Shown here: piece by piece, positions 1 to 6,910 of the stretch | Position numbering within the stretch: the first letter of the stretch is position 1 | Layout of the letters: each line of letters starts with the position of its first letter | DNA from: Dehalococcoidia bacterium | Lineage (GTDB): Bacteria > Chloroflexota > Dehalococcoidia > GIF9 > AB-539-J10 | Length of the DNA: 11,074 nt | Reading direction: 5' to 3' | Assembly (NCBI GenBank): GCA_030606765.1 | Contig: JAUWFX010000046.1 | Coordinates: 1 to 11,074 of the forward strand | The notes under the pieces: model-generated | Seen by the model: the letters and a program-made list of their open reading frames with translations, nothing else | Told to the model about the DNA's origin: nothing | The model's database searches: none | Translations under genes and position numbers: made by a program

Positions 1-2532
1 GCTCAAGTGCTTCCTATGGATAAAAGCCATCCGGCGTTTATTCGTGACCCGAATAAATGCATCCTCTGTGCCAAGTGCGTGCGGGCTTGCCACGAAATAG
101 CTGTTGTTGGTGCCATTGACTTAGCTTTCCGAGGCAACTCAACAAGGGTGGCCACCTTCGGTGACAAACCGATTGTCGAGTCTATTTGTAAGTCCTGTGG
201 TGAATGTGTTGCGCGATGTCCTACCGGTGCATTGGTGCCTAAATGGGAAAAGCCACCTGCCAAAGAGGTTAAAACCATTTGTCCCTATTGTGGAGTTGGC
301 TGCTCCCTCTACTTAGGTGTTCTAGATAATAAGATTGTTTCCGTGCGCGGTGACTCTGAGGGTCCGGCTAACAAGGGCAGCCTGTGCGTTAAAGGACGCT
401 GGGGATACGATTTTATTAACCATCCTGAAAGATTAACGGTACCCCTTATCCGATTACCAGACGTTGCCCGACAAGCAGGTCACAATGGACGAGTACAAGA
501 AATCTTCCGTGAAGCTAGCTGGGATGAGGCTCTTGAGCTGGCGGCAAATAAGCTCCTTGAGCTTAAGCAAGATTACGGGCCAGATAGCATAGCGGCTATA
601 AGCTCAGCTAAGTGCACTAATGAAGATAACTATGTTATGCAAAAATTCGTCCGTGCTGTGATAGGCACTAACAGCATTGACCATTGCGCCCGGTTATGCC
701 ACGCCTCTACCGTGGTCGGCGGAATTGCTGCTTTTGGTCAAGGGGCAATGAGCAATTCTTATGATGATTTTGAGAAAACTGAACTCTTCCTTGTCATCGG
801 CTCCAACACTACGGAATGTCATCCCATTATTGGGTCAATAATTAAGAGAAGAGTCAAATTTGGTGGTGCCAAGCTTATTGTGGCTGACTCCCGCTCAACA
901 GAACTTGGTGAATATGCCGCTGTTAGCCTTCACCACAAGCCGGGAACGGATGTTGCCCTTATCAACGGGCTGATGCACGTTATCATCAGAGATGGCCTTG
1001 AGGATAAGGAATTTATCCGAGAGCGCACCGAAGGTTTTGAGGATATGCGGAAGCTTGTAGAAGAATATACTCCTGAAGTAGTGGAGGCGATAGCTGGGGT
1101 ACTCCAGTCTGATTTAGAGGCGGCTGCTCACCTGTTTGGAAAAGCGAAAAGCGCCTGTATCCTCTATGGGATGGGAATAACCCAGCATATTACCGGCACC
1201 GACAATGTCAAAAGTGTGGCAAACCTGCTGCTCCTTACCGGCAATATCGGCAGGGAAGGCACGGGATTCAGCCCTCTTCGAGGTCAGAACAATGTCCAGG
1301 GCGCTTGTGATATGGGAGCACTCCCTAATGTCTATCCCGGCTATCAAAGGGTTGATGACCCCGCTGTGAGAATGAAATTTGAAACTGCTTGGGGAGTTGA
1401 ATTGAGCAATCGTCCTGGGGTGGTGGTTACTGAGATAGCTAATGCTATACTTAAGGGAGACATTAAAGGACTCTATGTTATGGGTGAGAACCCGATGTTA
1501 AGCGAGCCTCACCTGCAACATATGAAGCAAGCGCTGGGGAAACTTGAATTCCTGGTAGTTCAGGATATCTTTCTCTCCGAGACCGCTTGGCTAGCTGATG
1601 TTGTTTTCCCGGCAGCTGCCTTCGCAGGAAAGGATGGCACCTTTACCAATACTGAGAGACGCATTCAAAGAGTAAGGCAAGCAGTCCTGCCGCCCGGGGA
1701 GGCAAAGCCTGACTGGGAGATTATCTCCGCCCTAGCAGAGAAAATGGAACAGCCGTTAGGCTATCAGAGTGCCAGCCAGATTATGGAAGAAATTGCCGCC
1801 CTGACTCCTATTTATGGCGGTGTCCGCTTCGACCGCCTCGACCACGGCGGTTTGCAATGGCCCTGCCCAGATGTCTCGCACCCAGGAACCAGCTTTCTTT
1901 ACCAGGACGACTTTGCCCGGGGACGAGGCAAGTTCCATGCTGTAGGCTATATTCCACCGGCAGAATCGATATCTAAGGACTACCCCTTGATTCTCACTAC
2001 TGGGCGGGTGCTGGAACACTGGCATACTGGCACAATGAGTCGGCGCTCTAAGGTGCTCAGTGAACTTAACCCTAATGGCGTAGTTGAAATGAGCCCCAGC
2101 GATGCAGTGAAGCTCGGGCTTATTGAAGGCGATTCAATAGTAGTTGCCTCAAAAAGAGGTCAAGTGGAAGCGCCATTGCATATTACGGAAACATTACCTC
2201 CTGGGCTTGTCTTTATGCCCTTCCACTGGCGCGAGGCGGCGGCGAATATCCTCACCAACGATGCTCTTGACCCAGTAGCTAAGATTCCCGAGTACAAGGT
2301 ATCAGCAGTAAACGCCGTGTTGGCGGTGCTCAATAGAGCCGCCCAGGATAATGCCTTTCTGGCCAGATTGGCGGAAAATCCTGCCGAGGCTCTAAAAAAC
2401 TATGAACTGACTGCGGAGGAAAAAGCTGCGCTGATGAGTGGAGACATACGCAAGATAGAATCATGGCTGGGCAAGCTGGATGAGCGCCTTAGGACCTGGC
2501 TTATGCTGCGATTATCTCAGGAAAAATGGTGA
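1..2532 (+). CDS. fdhA: Formate dehydrogenase, catalytic alpha subunit (molybdopterin, Cys type), 5'-partial
   Basis: Oxidises formate or reduces CO2 in the cytosol using a bis-molybdopterin-guanine-dinucleotide Mo or W centre. The frame is open to base 1, so the true start and probably an N-terminal [2Fe-2S] domain lie upstream. Numbering codon 7-9 (GTG, an internal Val) as residue 1, there are two ferredoxin clusters (C18/21/24/28 and C61/64/67/71), then the molybdopterin-domain [4Fe-4S] site (C92/95/99/127) followed by K129. The active-site motif DHCARLCH carries Cys at residue 231 (TGC, 697-699) where many homologues have selenocysteine, followed by the conserved His. The molybdopterin dinucleotide-binding domain occupies roughly residues 660-765. 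The last ~75 residues are an extension not usual in the family. No signal peptide can be judged because the N terminus is missing. It faces a convergent metF. Family call is firm; physiological direction is not determinable. Confidence 0.95.
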   Translation, partial: AQVLPMDKSHPAFIRDPNKCILCAKCVRACHEIAVVGAIDLAFRGNSTRVATFGDKPIVESICKSCGECVARCPTGALVPKWEKPPAKEVKTICPYCGVGCSLYLGVLDNKIVSVRGDSEGPANKGSLCVKGRWGYDFINHPERLTVPLIRLPDVARQAGHNGRVQEIFREASWDEALELAANKLLELKQDYGPDSIAAISSAKCTNEDNYVMQKFVRAVIGTNSIDHCARLCHASTVVGGIAAFGQGAMSNSYDDFEKTELFLVIGSNTTECHPIIGSIIKRRVKFGGAKLIVADSRSTELGEYAAVSLHHKPGTDVALINGLMHVIIRDGLEDKEFIRERTEGFEDMRKLVEEYTPEVVEAIAGVLQSDLEAAAHLFGKAKSACILYGMGITQHITGTDNVKSVANLLLLTGNIGREGTGFSPLRGQNNVQGACDMGALPNVYPGYQRVDDPAVRMKFETAWGVELSNRPGVVVTEIANAILKGDIKGLYVMGENPMLSEPHLQHMKQALGKLEFLVVQDIFLSETAWLADVVFPAAAFAGKDGTFTNTERRIQRVRQAVLPPGEAKPDWEIISALAEKMEQPLGYQSASQIMEEIAALTPIYGGVRFDRLDHGGLQWPCPDVSHPGTSFLYQDDFARGRGKFHAVGYIPPAESISKDYPLILTTGRVLEHWHTGTMSRRSKVLSELNPNGVVEMSPSDAVKLGLIEGDSIVVASKRGQVEAPLHITETLPPGLVFMPFHWREAAANILTNDALDPVAKIPEYKVSAVNAVLAVLNRAAQDNAFLARLAENPAEALKNYELTAEEKAALMSGDIRKIESWLGKLDERLRTWLMLRLSQEKW
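2305..2529 (+). other. C-terminal extension of FdhA resembling a small helical LigA/Nif11-like module
   Basis: The formate dehydrogenase core appears to end near the KIPEYK motif. About 75 further residues follow, highly charged and probably helical. They include NPAEALKNYELTAEEKAAL (residues 791-809 counted from codon 7) followed by MSGD, a pattern recalling the small helical module of LigA-type subunits and Nif11-like leaders (NP-x-A-L-x2-Y-x-L-(S/T)-x-E-E, then a (L/M)-x-(S/T)-G-D end). The tail closes with a basic and tryptophan-containing segment. It could be a protein-interaction module. The similarity is from memory of the motif and has not been tested. Confidence 0.45.
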
Positions 2533-2593
2533 GCTCTACTCGGGACTCCTTGTAAGCTCCTGTAAATTGGGAGGGAATGAACTCCTCCACTAC

Positions 2594-3517
2594 TCAAGGG
2601 CGGGGGTAAAGGCCGACTGCGCTACAAATCTTCGGAATAATTTCTTCCCGCCCCAGAGTCATAATGTGAATACCCGCTACCCCTTCTATTTCTTTTAATT
2701 GATTTATTGTTTCCACGGCGATCACAATGCCCATTTCCGCCATGTCTTCTTTTTTGCTAATTTTCCGAAGACGTTCAATGATTTCGCTGGGAATATCCAT
2801 GTTGGGGAGTTTTGTCTGCATGTATCTTGCTGACGCCACGGATGTTAGGGGAGTGATGCCGACAAGGATTTTTGCATTTTTATGTAATCCTTCTTCTCGA
2901 ACCAGTTCCATCCACTCCGTAAAGCCCTTAATGTTATAAATAGGCTGAGTCTGGACAAAATCTGCTCCAGCAGCAACCTTGTCCTTAAGATGATTCACCT
3001 CAGACTCCAAGGATTGGCTAAAAGGGTTTGCCGCTGCCCCAACATAAAGTCTGGGTTCTTTTCCAACTATTGGTTGGCCATTCTCTAATTTCTTTTCATC
3101 CCGGAGTCCTTTGACTATCCTGATAAGCTCGATAGAATCAAGGTCAAACACAGGCTTTGCATTGGGATGGTTTCCAAAGGAAATAGGGTCCCCAGAAACA
3201 CAAAGTATGTTATTAACACCAAACGCGGAGATGCCCAGAATATCCATCTGAAGGGCAATTCGATTTCTGTCACGGCAAGTCATTTGCACTATGGGATCAA
3301 TGCCTCCCTCCATTCCTATCAGAGAAGTTGCCCAGCTTGCCATCGCCACCACCGCTGCCTGTCCATCAGGGACATTAAAGGCATCGACGTAACCTTTAAG
3401 CAGATTAACTTTTTCCCTTATCGTCTCGGTCTCTGTATTCTGAGGGGGACCGATTTCAGCAGTAACAGCAAATTCCCCAGCTTCCAATATCCTTTCTAGA
3501 TTGCTTTTCGTCTTCAT
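2594..3517 (-). CDS. metF: Methylenetetrahydrofolate reductase, stand-alone MetF
   Basis: A 307-residue flavoprotein of the MetF TIM-barrel family, close to the usual ~300 residues. It reduces 5,10-methylene-THF to 5-methyl-THF in the cytosol, for the Wood-Ljungdahl methyl branch or for methionine synthesis. Seen: TAEIGPP near the N terminus, whose E21 matches the family acid/base glutamate; MTCRDRNR at 79-86; VSGDP with D110, matching the family Asp near the flavin; DFVQTQPIY in the second half. A GGGAG ribosome-binding site (3525-3529, minus strand) lies 7 bases before the ATG. It has no MetV neighbour, unlike the second metF in this window, and it is transcribed towards fdhA and divergently from the kinase. 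It may use a different electron donor or serve a biosynthetic role. Family call is strong; the division of labour is inference. Confidence 0.93.
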   Translation of the reverse strand: MKTKSNLERILEAGEFAVTAEIGPPQNTETETIREKVNLLKGYVDAFNVPDGQAAVVAMASWATSLIGMEGGIDPIVQMTCRDRNRIALQMDILGISAFGVNNILCVSGDPISFGNHPNAKPVFDLDSIELIRIVKGLRDEKKLENGQPIVGKEPRLYVGAAANPFSQSLESEVNHLKDKVAAGADFVQTQPIYNIKGFTEWMELVREEGLHKNAKILVGITPLTSVASARYMQTKLPNMDIPSEIIERLRKISKKEDMAEMGIVIAVETINQLKEIEGVAGIHIMTLGREEIIPKICSAVGLYPRP

Positions 3518-3545
3518 CTTTGAACTCCCGACAGAATTTTACCAC

Positions 3546-3574
3546 AGTATGCCAGAATGCCACATTTAGAGCAA
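3546..3574 (-). promoter_or_regulatory. Candidate sigma70-type promoter for the leftward metF
   Basis: Read on the minus strand, TTGCTC (3569-3574) and CATACT (3546-3551) are separated by 17 bases, a weak match to TTGACA/TATAAT, 28 bases before the metF start. A second possible -10, TAAAAT, lies at 3536-3541 but has no good -35. Low confidence because matches of this quality occur by chance in AT-rich DNA. Confidence 0.25.
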
Positions 3575-3603
3575 CATTGCAAAATTACTCTAGCTTAAAT
3601 TTT

Positions 3604-3632
3604 TTGCTATAATCTCTAAAAGTGGTTATAAT
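3604..3632 (+). promoter_or_regulatory. Candidate promoter(s) for the kinase-led operon, two perfect -10 boxes
   Basis: TATAAT occurs twice, at 3608-3613 and 3627-3632. The second is paired with TTGCTA (3604-3609, 4 of 6 matches to TTGACA) at a 17-base spacer, which makes it the better promoter. Its expected transcript start (~3638-3640) falls downstream of the ATG at 3633 and just before the in-frame ATG at 3645. The first -10 has only a poor -35 (TTACTC at 3585-3590) but would leave a ~13-base leader before 3633. Which is used decides the kinase start codon. Confidence 0.45.
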
Positions 3633-4790
3633 ATGCAGCGGCCAATGAAAGCAACAACCGAATTAAACTCAATTAAGGAATCATTAAAATCCTCAGAAAT
3701 ATTTCAGGGCTTGACCGACCAAGAGCTAGATAAACTACTCCCGCTTTGCCAGGAGCAGTCCTACGAAGCAGGGGCAGTCATGTTCTGCGAAGGCGCACAG
3801 TGTAACTATGTCCAGACTCTCAAATCAGGCAGGGTAGCTCTGGAAACAGAGCTTGCCCTAAGCCGTGGCGCAGCTGAAAGGGCCACAATCGACGTATTAT
3901 CCCCAGGGAGCAGTTTTTGCTGGTCAGCACTGATGGAACCTCATGTTCTTACCTCTTCGGGCCGGTGTCTGGAGAGGATTGAGATAATTGCCCTGGACGG
4001 AGACAAACTTAAAGCCCTGCTGGATGAAAACCCTCAAATGGGTTACAAGGTGGCAAACAACCTTGTGAAAGTAGTCGCTTCGAGGCTACAGCATACTAAG
4101 CAAACGATGGAGCATATTCTGTCTGTCATTTTTCATGACTTGAAGGCCCCCTTGGCTGCAGCGGAAAGCTACAACCGGCTCTTGCTTGATGGCTTTGTTG
4201 GAAAACTCAGTGAAGAACAAAAAAACATAATACAAAGGAGTAGCAAGAGACTTTCTGACCTACTTAATTTAATAAGCAACATGATTGATTTCTCCCGTGT
4301 TGATTTCGGAAAATTCGGGACAGAAGAGGTTTCCCTGACGAGAGTGATAGAGGATTGCGTTGAGACCATGCGTCCCTTAGCTGTAGATAAAGGGTTGCAA
4401 CTGGTTGTTGCAATACCCCGAGGGCTTCCTACAGTTCTCGGGAACGCTGACCGGCTTAAGCAAGTAATGACAAACTTGTTATCCAATGCTATCAAGTTCA
4501 CTCCCTCCGGTGGAATAACGGTTAGAGTAAAAGACGACAAAGATCATTTGCGAGTTGATGTAATAGATACAGGAATTGGAATCCCTACCGAGGACTTACC
4601 CAAAGTATTTGATGGTTTCTATAAGGGTCTGGATATGGAAAAAAGAGGGGCTGGCTTGGGGCTTTCTATAAGCAAGAAGATAATTGAAGGTCATGGTGGT
4701 AGAATATCGGCAACAAGTCCCACTCCTGATACAGGCAAGGGAACCAGATTCACCTTTATTTTGCCCAAAAACTCCAAACAAGCGGAGTGA
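3633..4790 (+). CDS. Soluble sensor histidine kinase with N-terminal CRP/cNMP-binding-like domain
   Basis: A 385-residue protein with no transmembrane segment or signal peptide, so a cytosolic sensor. Residues ~20-140 form a CRP-like cyclic-nucleotide-binding-type beta domain, with a jelly-roll pattern around EAGAVMFCEG and SGRVAL, but I do not see the canonical phosphate-binding cassette for cAMP. It carries five cysteines (39, 52, 57, 96, 112). The HisKA domain follows, with H168 in FHDLKAPLAA as the likely phosphorylated histidine. The ATPase domain shows the N box (N285 in LLSNAIKFT), G1 DTGIGIP (D312) and G2 GAGLGLS (341-345 region). The start is uncertain: ATG 3633 has only a weak AGTGG site, and ATG 3645 would give MKATTELN. 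Two receiver proteins follow at once (gap of 5 bases), so they are likely its partners. The ligand is unknown. Confidence 0.92.
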   Translation: MQRPMKATTELNSIKESLKSSEIFQGLTDQELDKLLPLCQEQSYEAGAVMFCEGAQCNYVQTLKSGRVALETELALSRGAAERATIDVLSPGSSFCWSALMEPHVLTSSGRCLERIEIIALDGDKLKALLDENPQMGYKVANNLVKVVASRLQHTKQTMEHILSVIFHDLKAPLAAAESYNRLLLDGFVGKLSEEQKNIIQRSSKRLSDLLNLISNMIDFSRVDFGKFGTEEVSLTRVIEDCVETMRPLAVDKGLQLVVAIPRGLPTVLGNADRLKQVMTNLLSNAIKFTPSGGITVRVKDDKDHLRVDVIDTGIGIPTEDLPKVFDGFYKGLDMEKRGAGLGLSISKKIIEGHGGRISATSPTPDTGKGTRFTFILPKNSKQAE

Positions 4791-4795
4791 GCTAA

Positions 4796-5206
4796 ATGGC
4801 GAGAGTTTTGATAGTGGATGACGACCCCGATATGAGGCTGGCAATTTCTAGTGTTCTAAAGTCTCGTACTTATCAGGTAATTGAGGCTTGTGATGGATAT
4901 GAGGCGTTAAAAAAGTTAAAAGAAGAAAAACCGGACATAATGCTTTTGGACCTCTTAATGCCAGGAATGGATGGCTTTGCTGTGATTAGGGAATTAGAAA
5001 ATTGTCAGAAGAAGGGATATCCTGATATCCCGGTCCTTGTCATAAGTTCAATAAGGGAGGAAGCCAGTCAGCGGCGCTATGAGTTGGAGCTAGGCCGTAA
5101 ACTTGTTGTTGATGATTACATAGAAAAACCCATCGAGCCCTTTGTGTTGCTCCAGCGGGTAGAGAAGCTTTTGTCTAAAGGAGGTAAGGATGCCAAACCA
5201 GACTAA
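4796..5206 (+). CDS. Response regulator, receiver domain only (RR1)
   Basis: A 136-residue single receiver domain with no output domain, so it probably acts as a phosphate relay or by protein-protein contact. Seen: acidic pocket D8-D9-D10, phosphoacceptor D52 in LLDLLMPGMDG, switch S84 in VLVISS, and conserved K111 in IEKP. The distance from S84 to K111 is 27 residues, about five longer than in CheY, and the usual G-A-D-D-Y stretch before the Lys is replaced by LVVDDY. It starts 5 bases after the kinase and overlaps the next receiver gene by 17 bases. The kinase is its probable phosphodonor, from context only. Confidence 0.93.
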   Translation: MARVLIVDDDPDMRLAISSVLKSRTYQVIEACDGYEALKKLKEEKPDIMLLDLLMPGMDGFAVIRELENCQKKGYPDIPVLVISSIREEASQRRYELELGRKLVVDDYIEKPIEPFVLLQRVEKLLSKGGKDAKPD

Positions 5207-5588
5207 GATTTTAGTTATTGATGATGACCCTGATGTGCACACAGTGGTGAAAAAAATCCTTGAACCCAAGTCTTATGAAGTGGTATCTGCGTATGACGGG
5301 GCCGAAGGTTTACGCAAGGTAGTGGAGGAAAGGCCTGACTTAATCATACTAGACGTGATAATGCCTGGTAAGCATGGATTTGATGTTTGCCATGAGCTTA
5401 AAACCGACGAAAAATACCATTTTTTCTCTAATATCCCTGTGTTGATGCTTACTGTTTACCCTGAAGATAGAGAAAAAATGCATCTTTCCATGCGAGAAGG
5501 AATGATGATGGAGGCGGAGGATTATCTTCAAAAGCCGGTTGACCCTCAGGAATTAGTGAAAAGGGTGGAGGATTTGCTTAAAAAGTAA
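5190..5588 (+). CDS. Response regulator, receiver domain only (RR2)
   Basis: A 132-residue single receiver domain, a paralogue of the preceding gene. Seen: D11-D12-D13, phosphoacceptor D55 in LDVIMPGKHG, switch T88 in VLMLTV, and K115 in LQKP. The T88-K115 interval is again 27 residues, holding the methionine-rich stretch REGMMMEAEDY. A strong ribosome-binding site AAAGGAGG (5177-5184) inside the end of RR1 sits 5 bases before this ATG, so the 17-base overlap is real and translation is independent or coupled. No DNA-binding or enzymatic output domain. It precedes the Hdr genes by 44 bases with no obvious terminator. Confidence 0.93.
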   Translation: MPNQTKILVIDDDPDVHTVVKKILEPKSYEVVSAYDGAEGLRKVVEERPDLIILDVIMPGKHGFDVCHELKTDEKYHFFSNIPVLMLTVYPEDREKMHLSMREGMMMEAEDYLQKPVDPQELVKRVEDLLKK

Positions 5589-5621
5589 AAAAGGGGTAAA
5601 ACGGCACGATTTATAGAATTT

Positions 5622-5627
5622 AAGGAA
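5622..5627 (+). promoter_or_regulatory. Ribosome-binding site supporting a TTG start for the first HdrA-type gene
   Basis: AAGGAA lies 5 bases upstream of TTG at 5633. No in-frame ATG is available before the FAD-binding glycine motif, which begins only 10 codons in, so the TTG is the credible start. Confidence 0.6.
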
Positions 5628-5632
5628 CGAGC

Positions 5633-6898
5633 TTGGAGAGCAAGAATGTTTTAGTTGTTGGGTCCGGTATATCAGGGGTAGCTTCAGCGTTAGAGTTAGC
5701 TAATGCCGGTGTAAGTGTTTATTTAATAGAGAAGGAGGCAGTGATTGGTGGGCACAGTGCCTCTTTTTGTTGTAAGGCAACAGATATCTGCTCCAAGTGT
5801 TCCGCCTGTGTAGTCTCCGATAAGGTTAAAGAAGCGGTAATCCATCCTCAAATTACTCTCCTAACTAATTCCACGATAAAAGGGCTCGGCGGCGAGCTGG
5901 GCAATTTTCACGTTGAGATAATTCAACAACCTCGGTATGTAGATGAAGAGAGATGCATAGCTTGTGGTCTTTGCACTGAGGTCTGTCCTACTGATCCCAA
6001 GGCAATCTATCCACCTTCTGCTGAAGCGACACCTTTTTCTTACATTCTCGATGAAGGACTTTGTCTGCGCTTTAAAGGGGAGCGATGTGACCTCTGCCGG
6101 GGGAGCTGTCCTACCAAAGCTATCGAGTTTGAGGTCAAGTCAAAAGAGCGAGAATTGAACGTCGGTGCCGTCATTGTCGCTACTGGTTTTGATGTTTTTG
6201 ATGCCAGAGAGAAAGGCTCCTTGGGTTACGGTAGATATCCTAATGTCTTAACTGGTCTTGACCTGGAGCAGATTTTCACTCGTGAAGGCTATCTTAGACT
6301 TCCCACAAATGGTAAGGAGCCCAGAAACATTGCCTTTATTCAATGTGTTGGCTCCAGGGACGAAGGCCATGGGTATTGTTCACAGGTGTGCTGCAAATAT
6401 GCTATGAAACTTGCCGGGCTTATCAAATATCAGAATCCTGATACCCAGGTGACTATCTTTTACATCGACCTGCAGACTACCGGGAAAGGCTTTGCTCAAT
6501 TCTACGAAAACTATAAGGAAAGTATACGATTTGTCAGAGGAGTGCCAGTCGAGATTTTACAATCTTCATCCGGCGAGCTTGAAGTAAGATTTGAGGATAT
6601 CGCTCAAGGAAAAGTTTGTCGGGATACTTTTGACCTTGTAGTCCTTTCCGTGGGTATTTCTCCTGGAAAGAACTCCTGGGATTTAGCCAGGATTCTGGGC
6701 ATAAATTTGGCTGACGACGGATTCTTTGATATAAAGCATCCCCTCAGTTCTAATGAAACCAATATTGATGGCGTTTTCGTCGCCGGAACTTGTCAAGGCC
6801 CCAAGGATATACCCGATTCCATCGCTCACGGGATAGCAGCAGCGTCGAAGGCAATGCAAGTGCTAGCTGAATCTGCGATCCAAAGGCGAGGCAATTAA
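5633..6898 (+). CDS. hdrA: HdrA-type FAD/Fe-S oxidoreductase, short QmoA-like form (HdrA1)
   Basis: A 421-residue cytosolic flavoprotein with TTG start. Seen: FAD Rossmann motif GSGISG (10-15); a cysteine cluster C46, C47, C53, C56, C59; an inserted ferredoxin domain with C108/111/114/118 and C144/152/155/159; the HdrA motif CVGSRD followed by CS-x2-CC (C238, C249, C253, C254), likely cluster ligands in the family; and the FAD motif CQGPKDIPDS near 387-396. It lacks the HdrA N-terminal domain and the C-terminal ferredoxin domain of classic ~650-residue HdrA, which matches QmoA in size and layout. It is followed after 12 bases by a second HdrA-type gene holding exactly those missing parts. Likely role: flavin centre passing electrons between MvhD/ferredoxin-side and MetV-MetF or HdrC. 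Bifurcation is possible but unproven. Confidence 0.9.
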   Translation: MESKNVLVVGSGISGVASALELANAGVSVYLIEKEAVIGGHSASFCCKATDICSKCSACVVSDKVKEAVIHPQITLLTNSTIKGLGGELGNFHVEIIQQPRYVDEERCIACGLCTEVCPTDPKAIYPPSAEATPFSYILDEGLCLRFKGERCDLCRGSCPTKAIEFEVKSKERELNVGAVIVATGFDVFDAREKGSLGYGRYPNVLTGLDLEQIFTREGYLRLPTNGKEPRNIAFIQCVGSRDEGHGYCSQVCCKYAMKLAGLIKYQNPDTQVTIFYIDLQTTGKGFAQFYENYKESIRFVRGVPVEILQSSSGELEVRFEDIAQGKVCRDTFDLVVLSVGISPGKNSWDLARILGINLADDGFFDIKHPLSSNETNIDGVFVAGTCQGPKDIPDSIAHGIAAASKAMQVLAESAIQRRGN

Positions 6899-6910
6899 GG
6901 AAGACATTGA

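Noticed and set aside
7..9. GTG as the start of formate dehydrogenase
   Set aside because: The frame is open to base 1 and the ferredoxin motif begins 18 residues later, as in the middle of longer FdhA proteins; this is an internal Val codon.
2570..2588. GGAGG/CCTCC inverted repeat between fdhA and the leftward metF as a terminator
   Set aside because: Only 5 base pairs around a 9-base loop and no T-tract on either side, so too weak to call although the convergent gap is where a terminator would be expected.
2480..2698. 72-residue plus-strand ORF across the fdhA end
   Set aside because: Overlaps fdhA and the oppositely oriented metF, has no recognisable motif and no ribosome site; a frame shadow.
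5589..5632. Separate promoter or terminator between RR2 and the Hdr genes
   Set aside because: The 44-base gap is A-rich but shows no convincing -35/-10 pair and no hairpin with T-tract.
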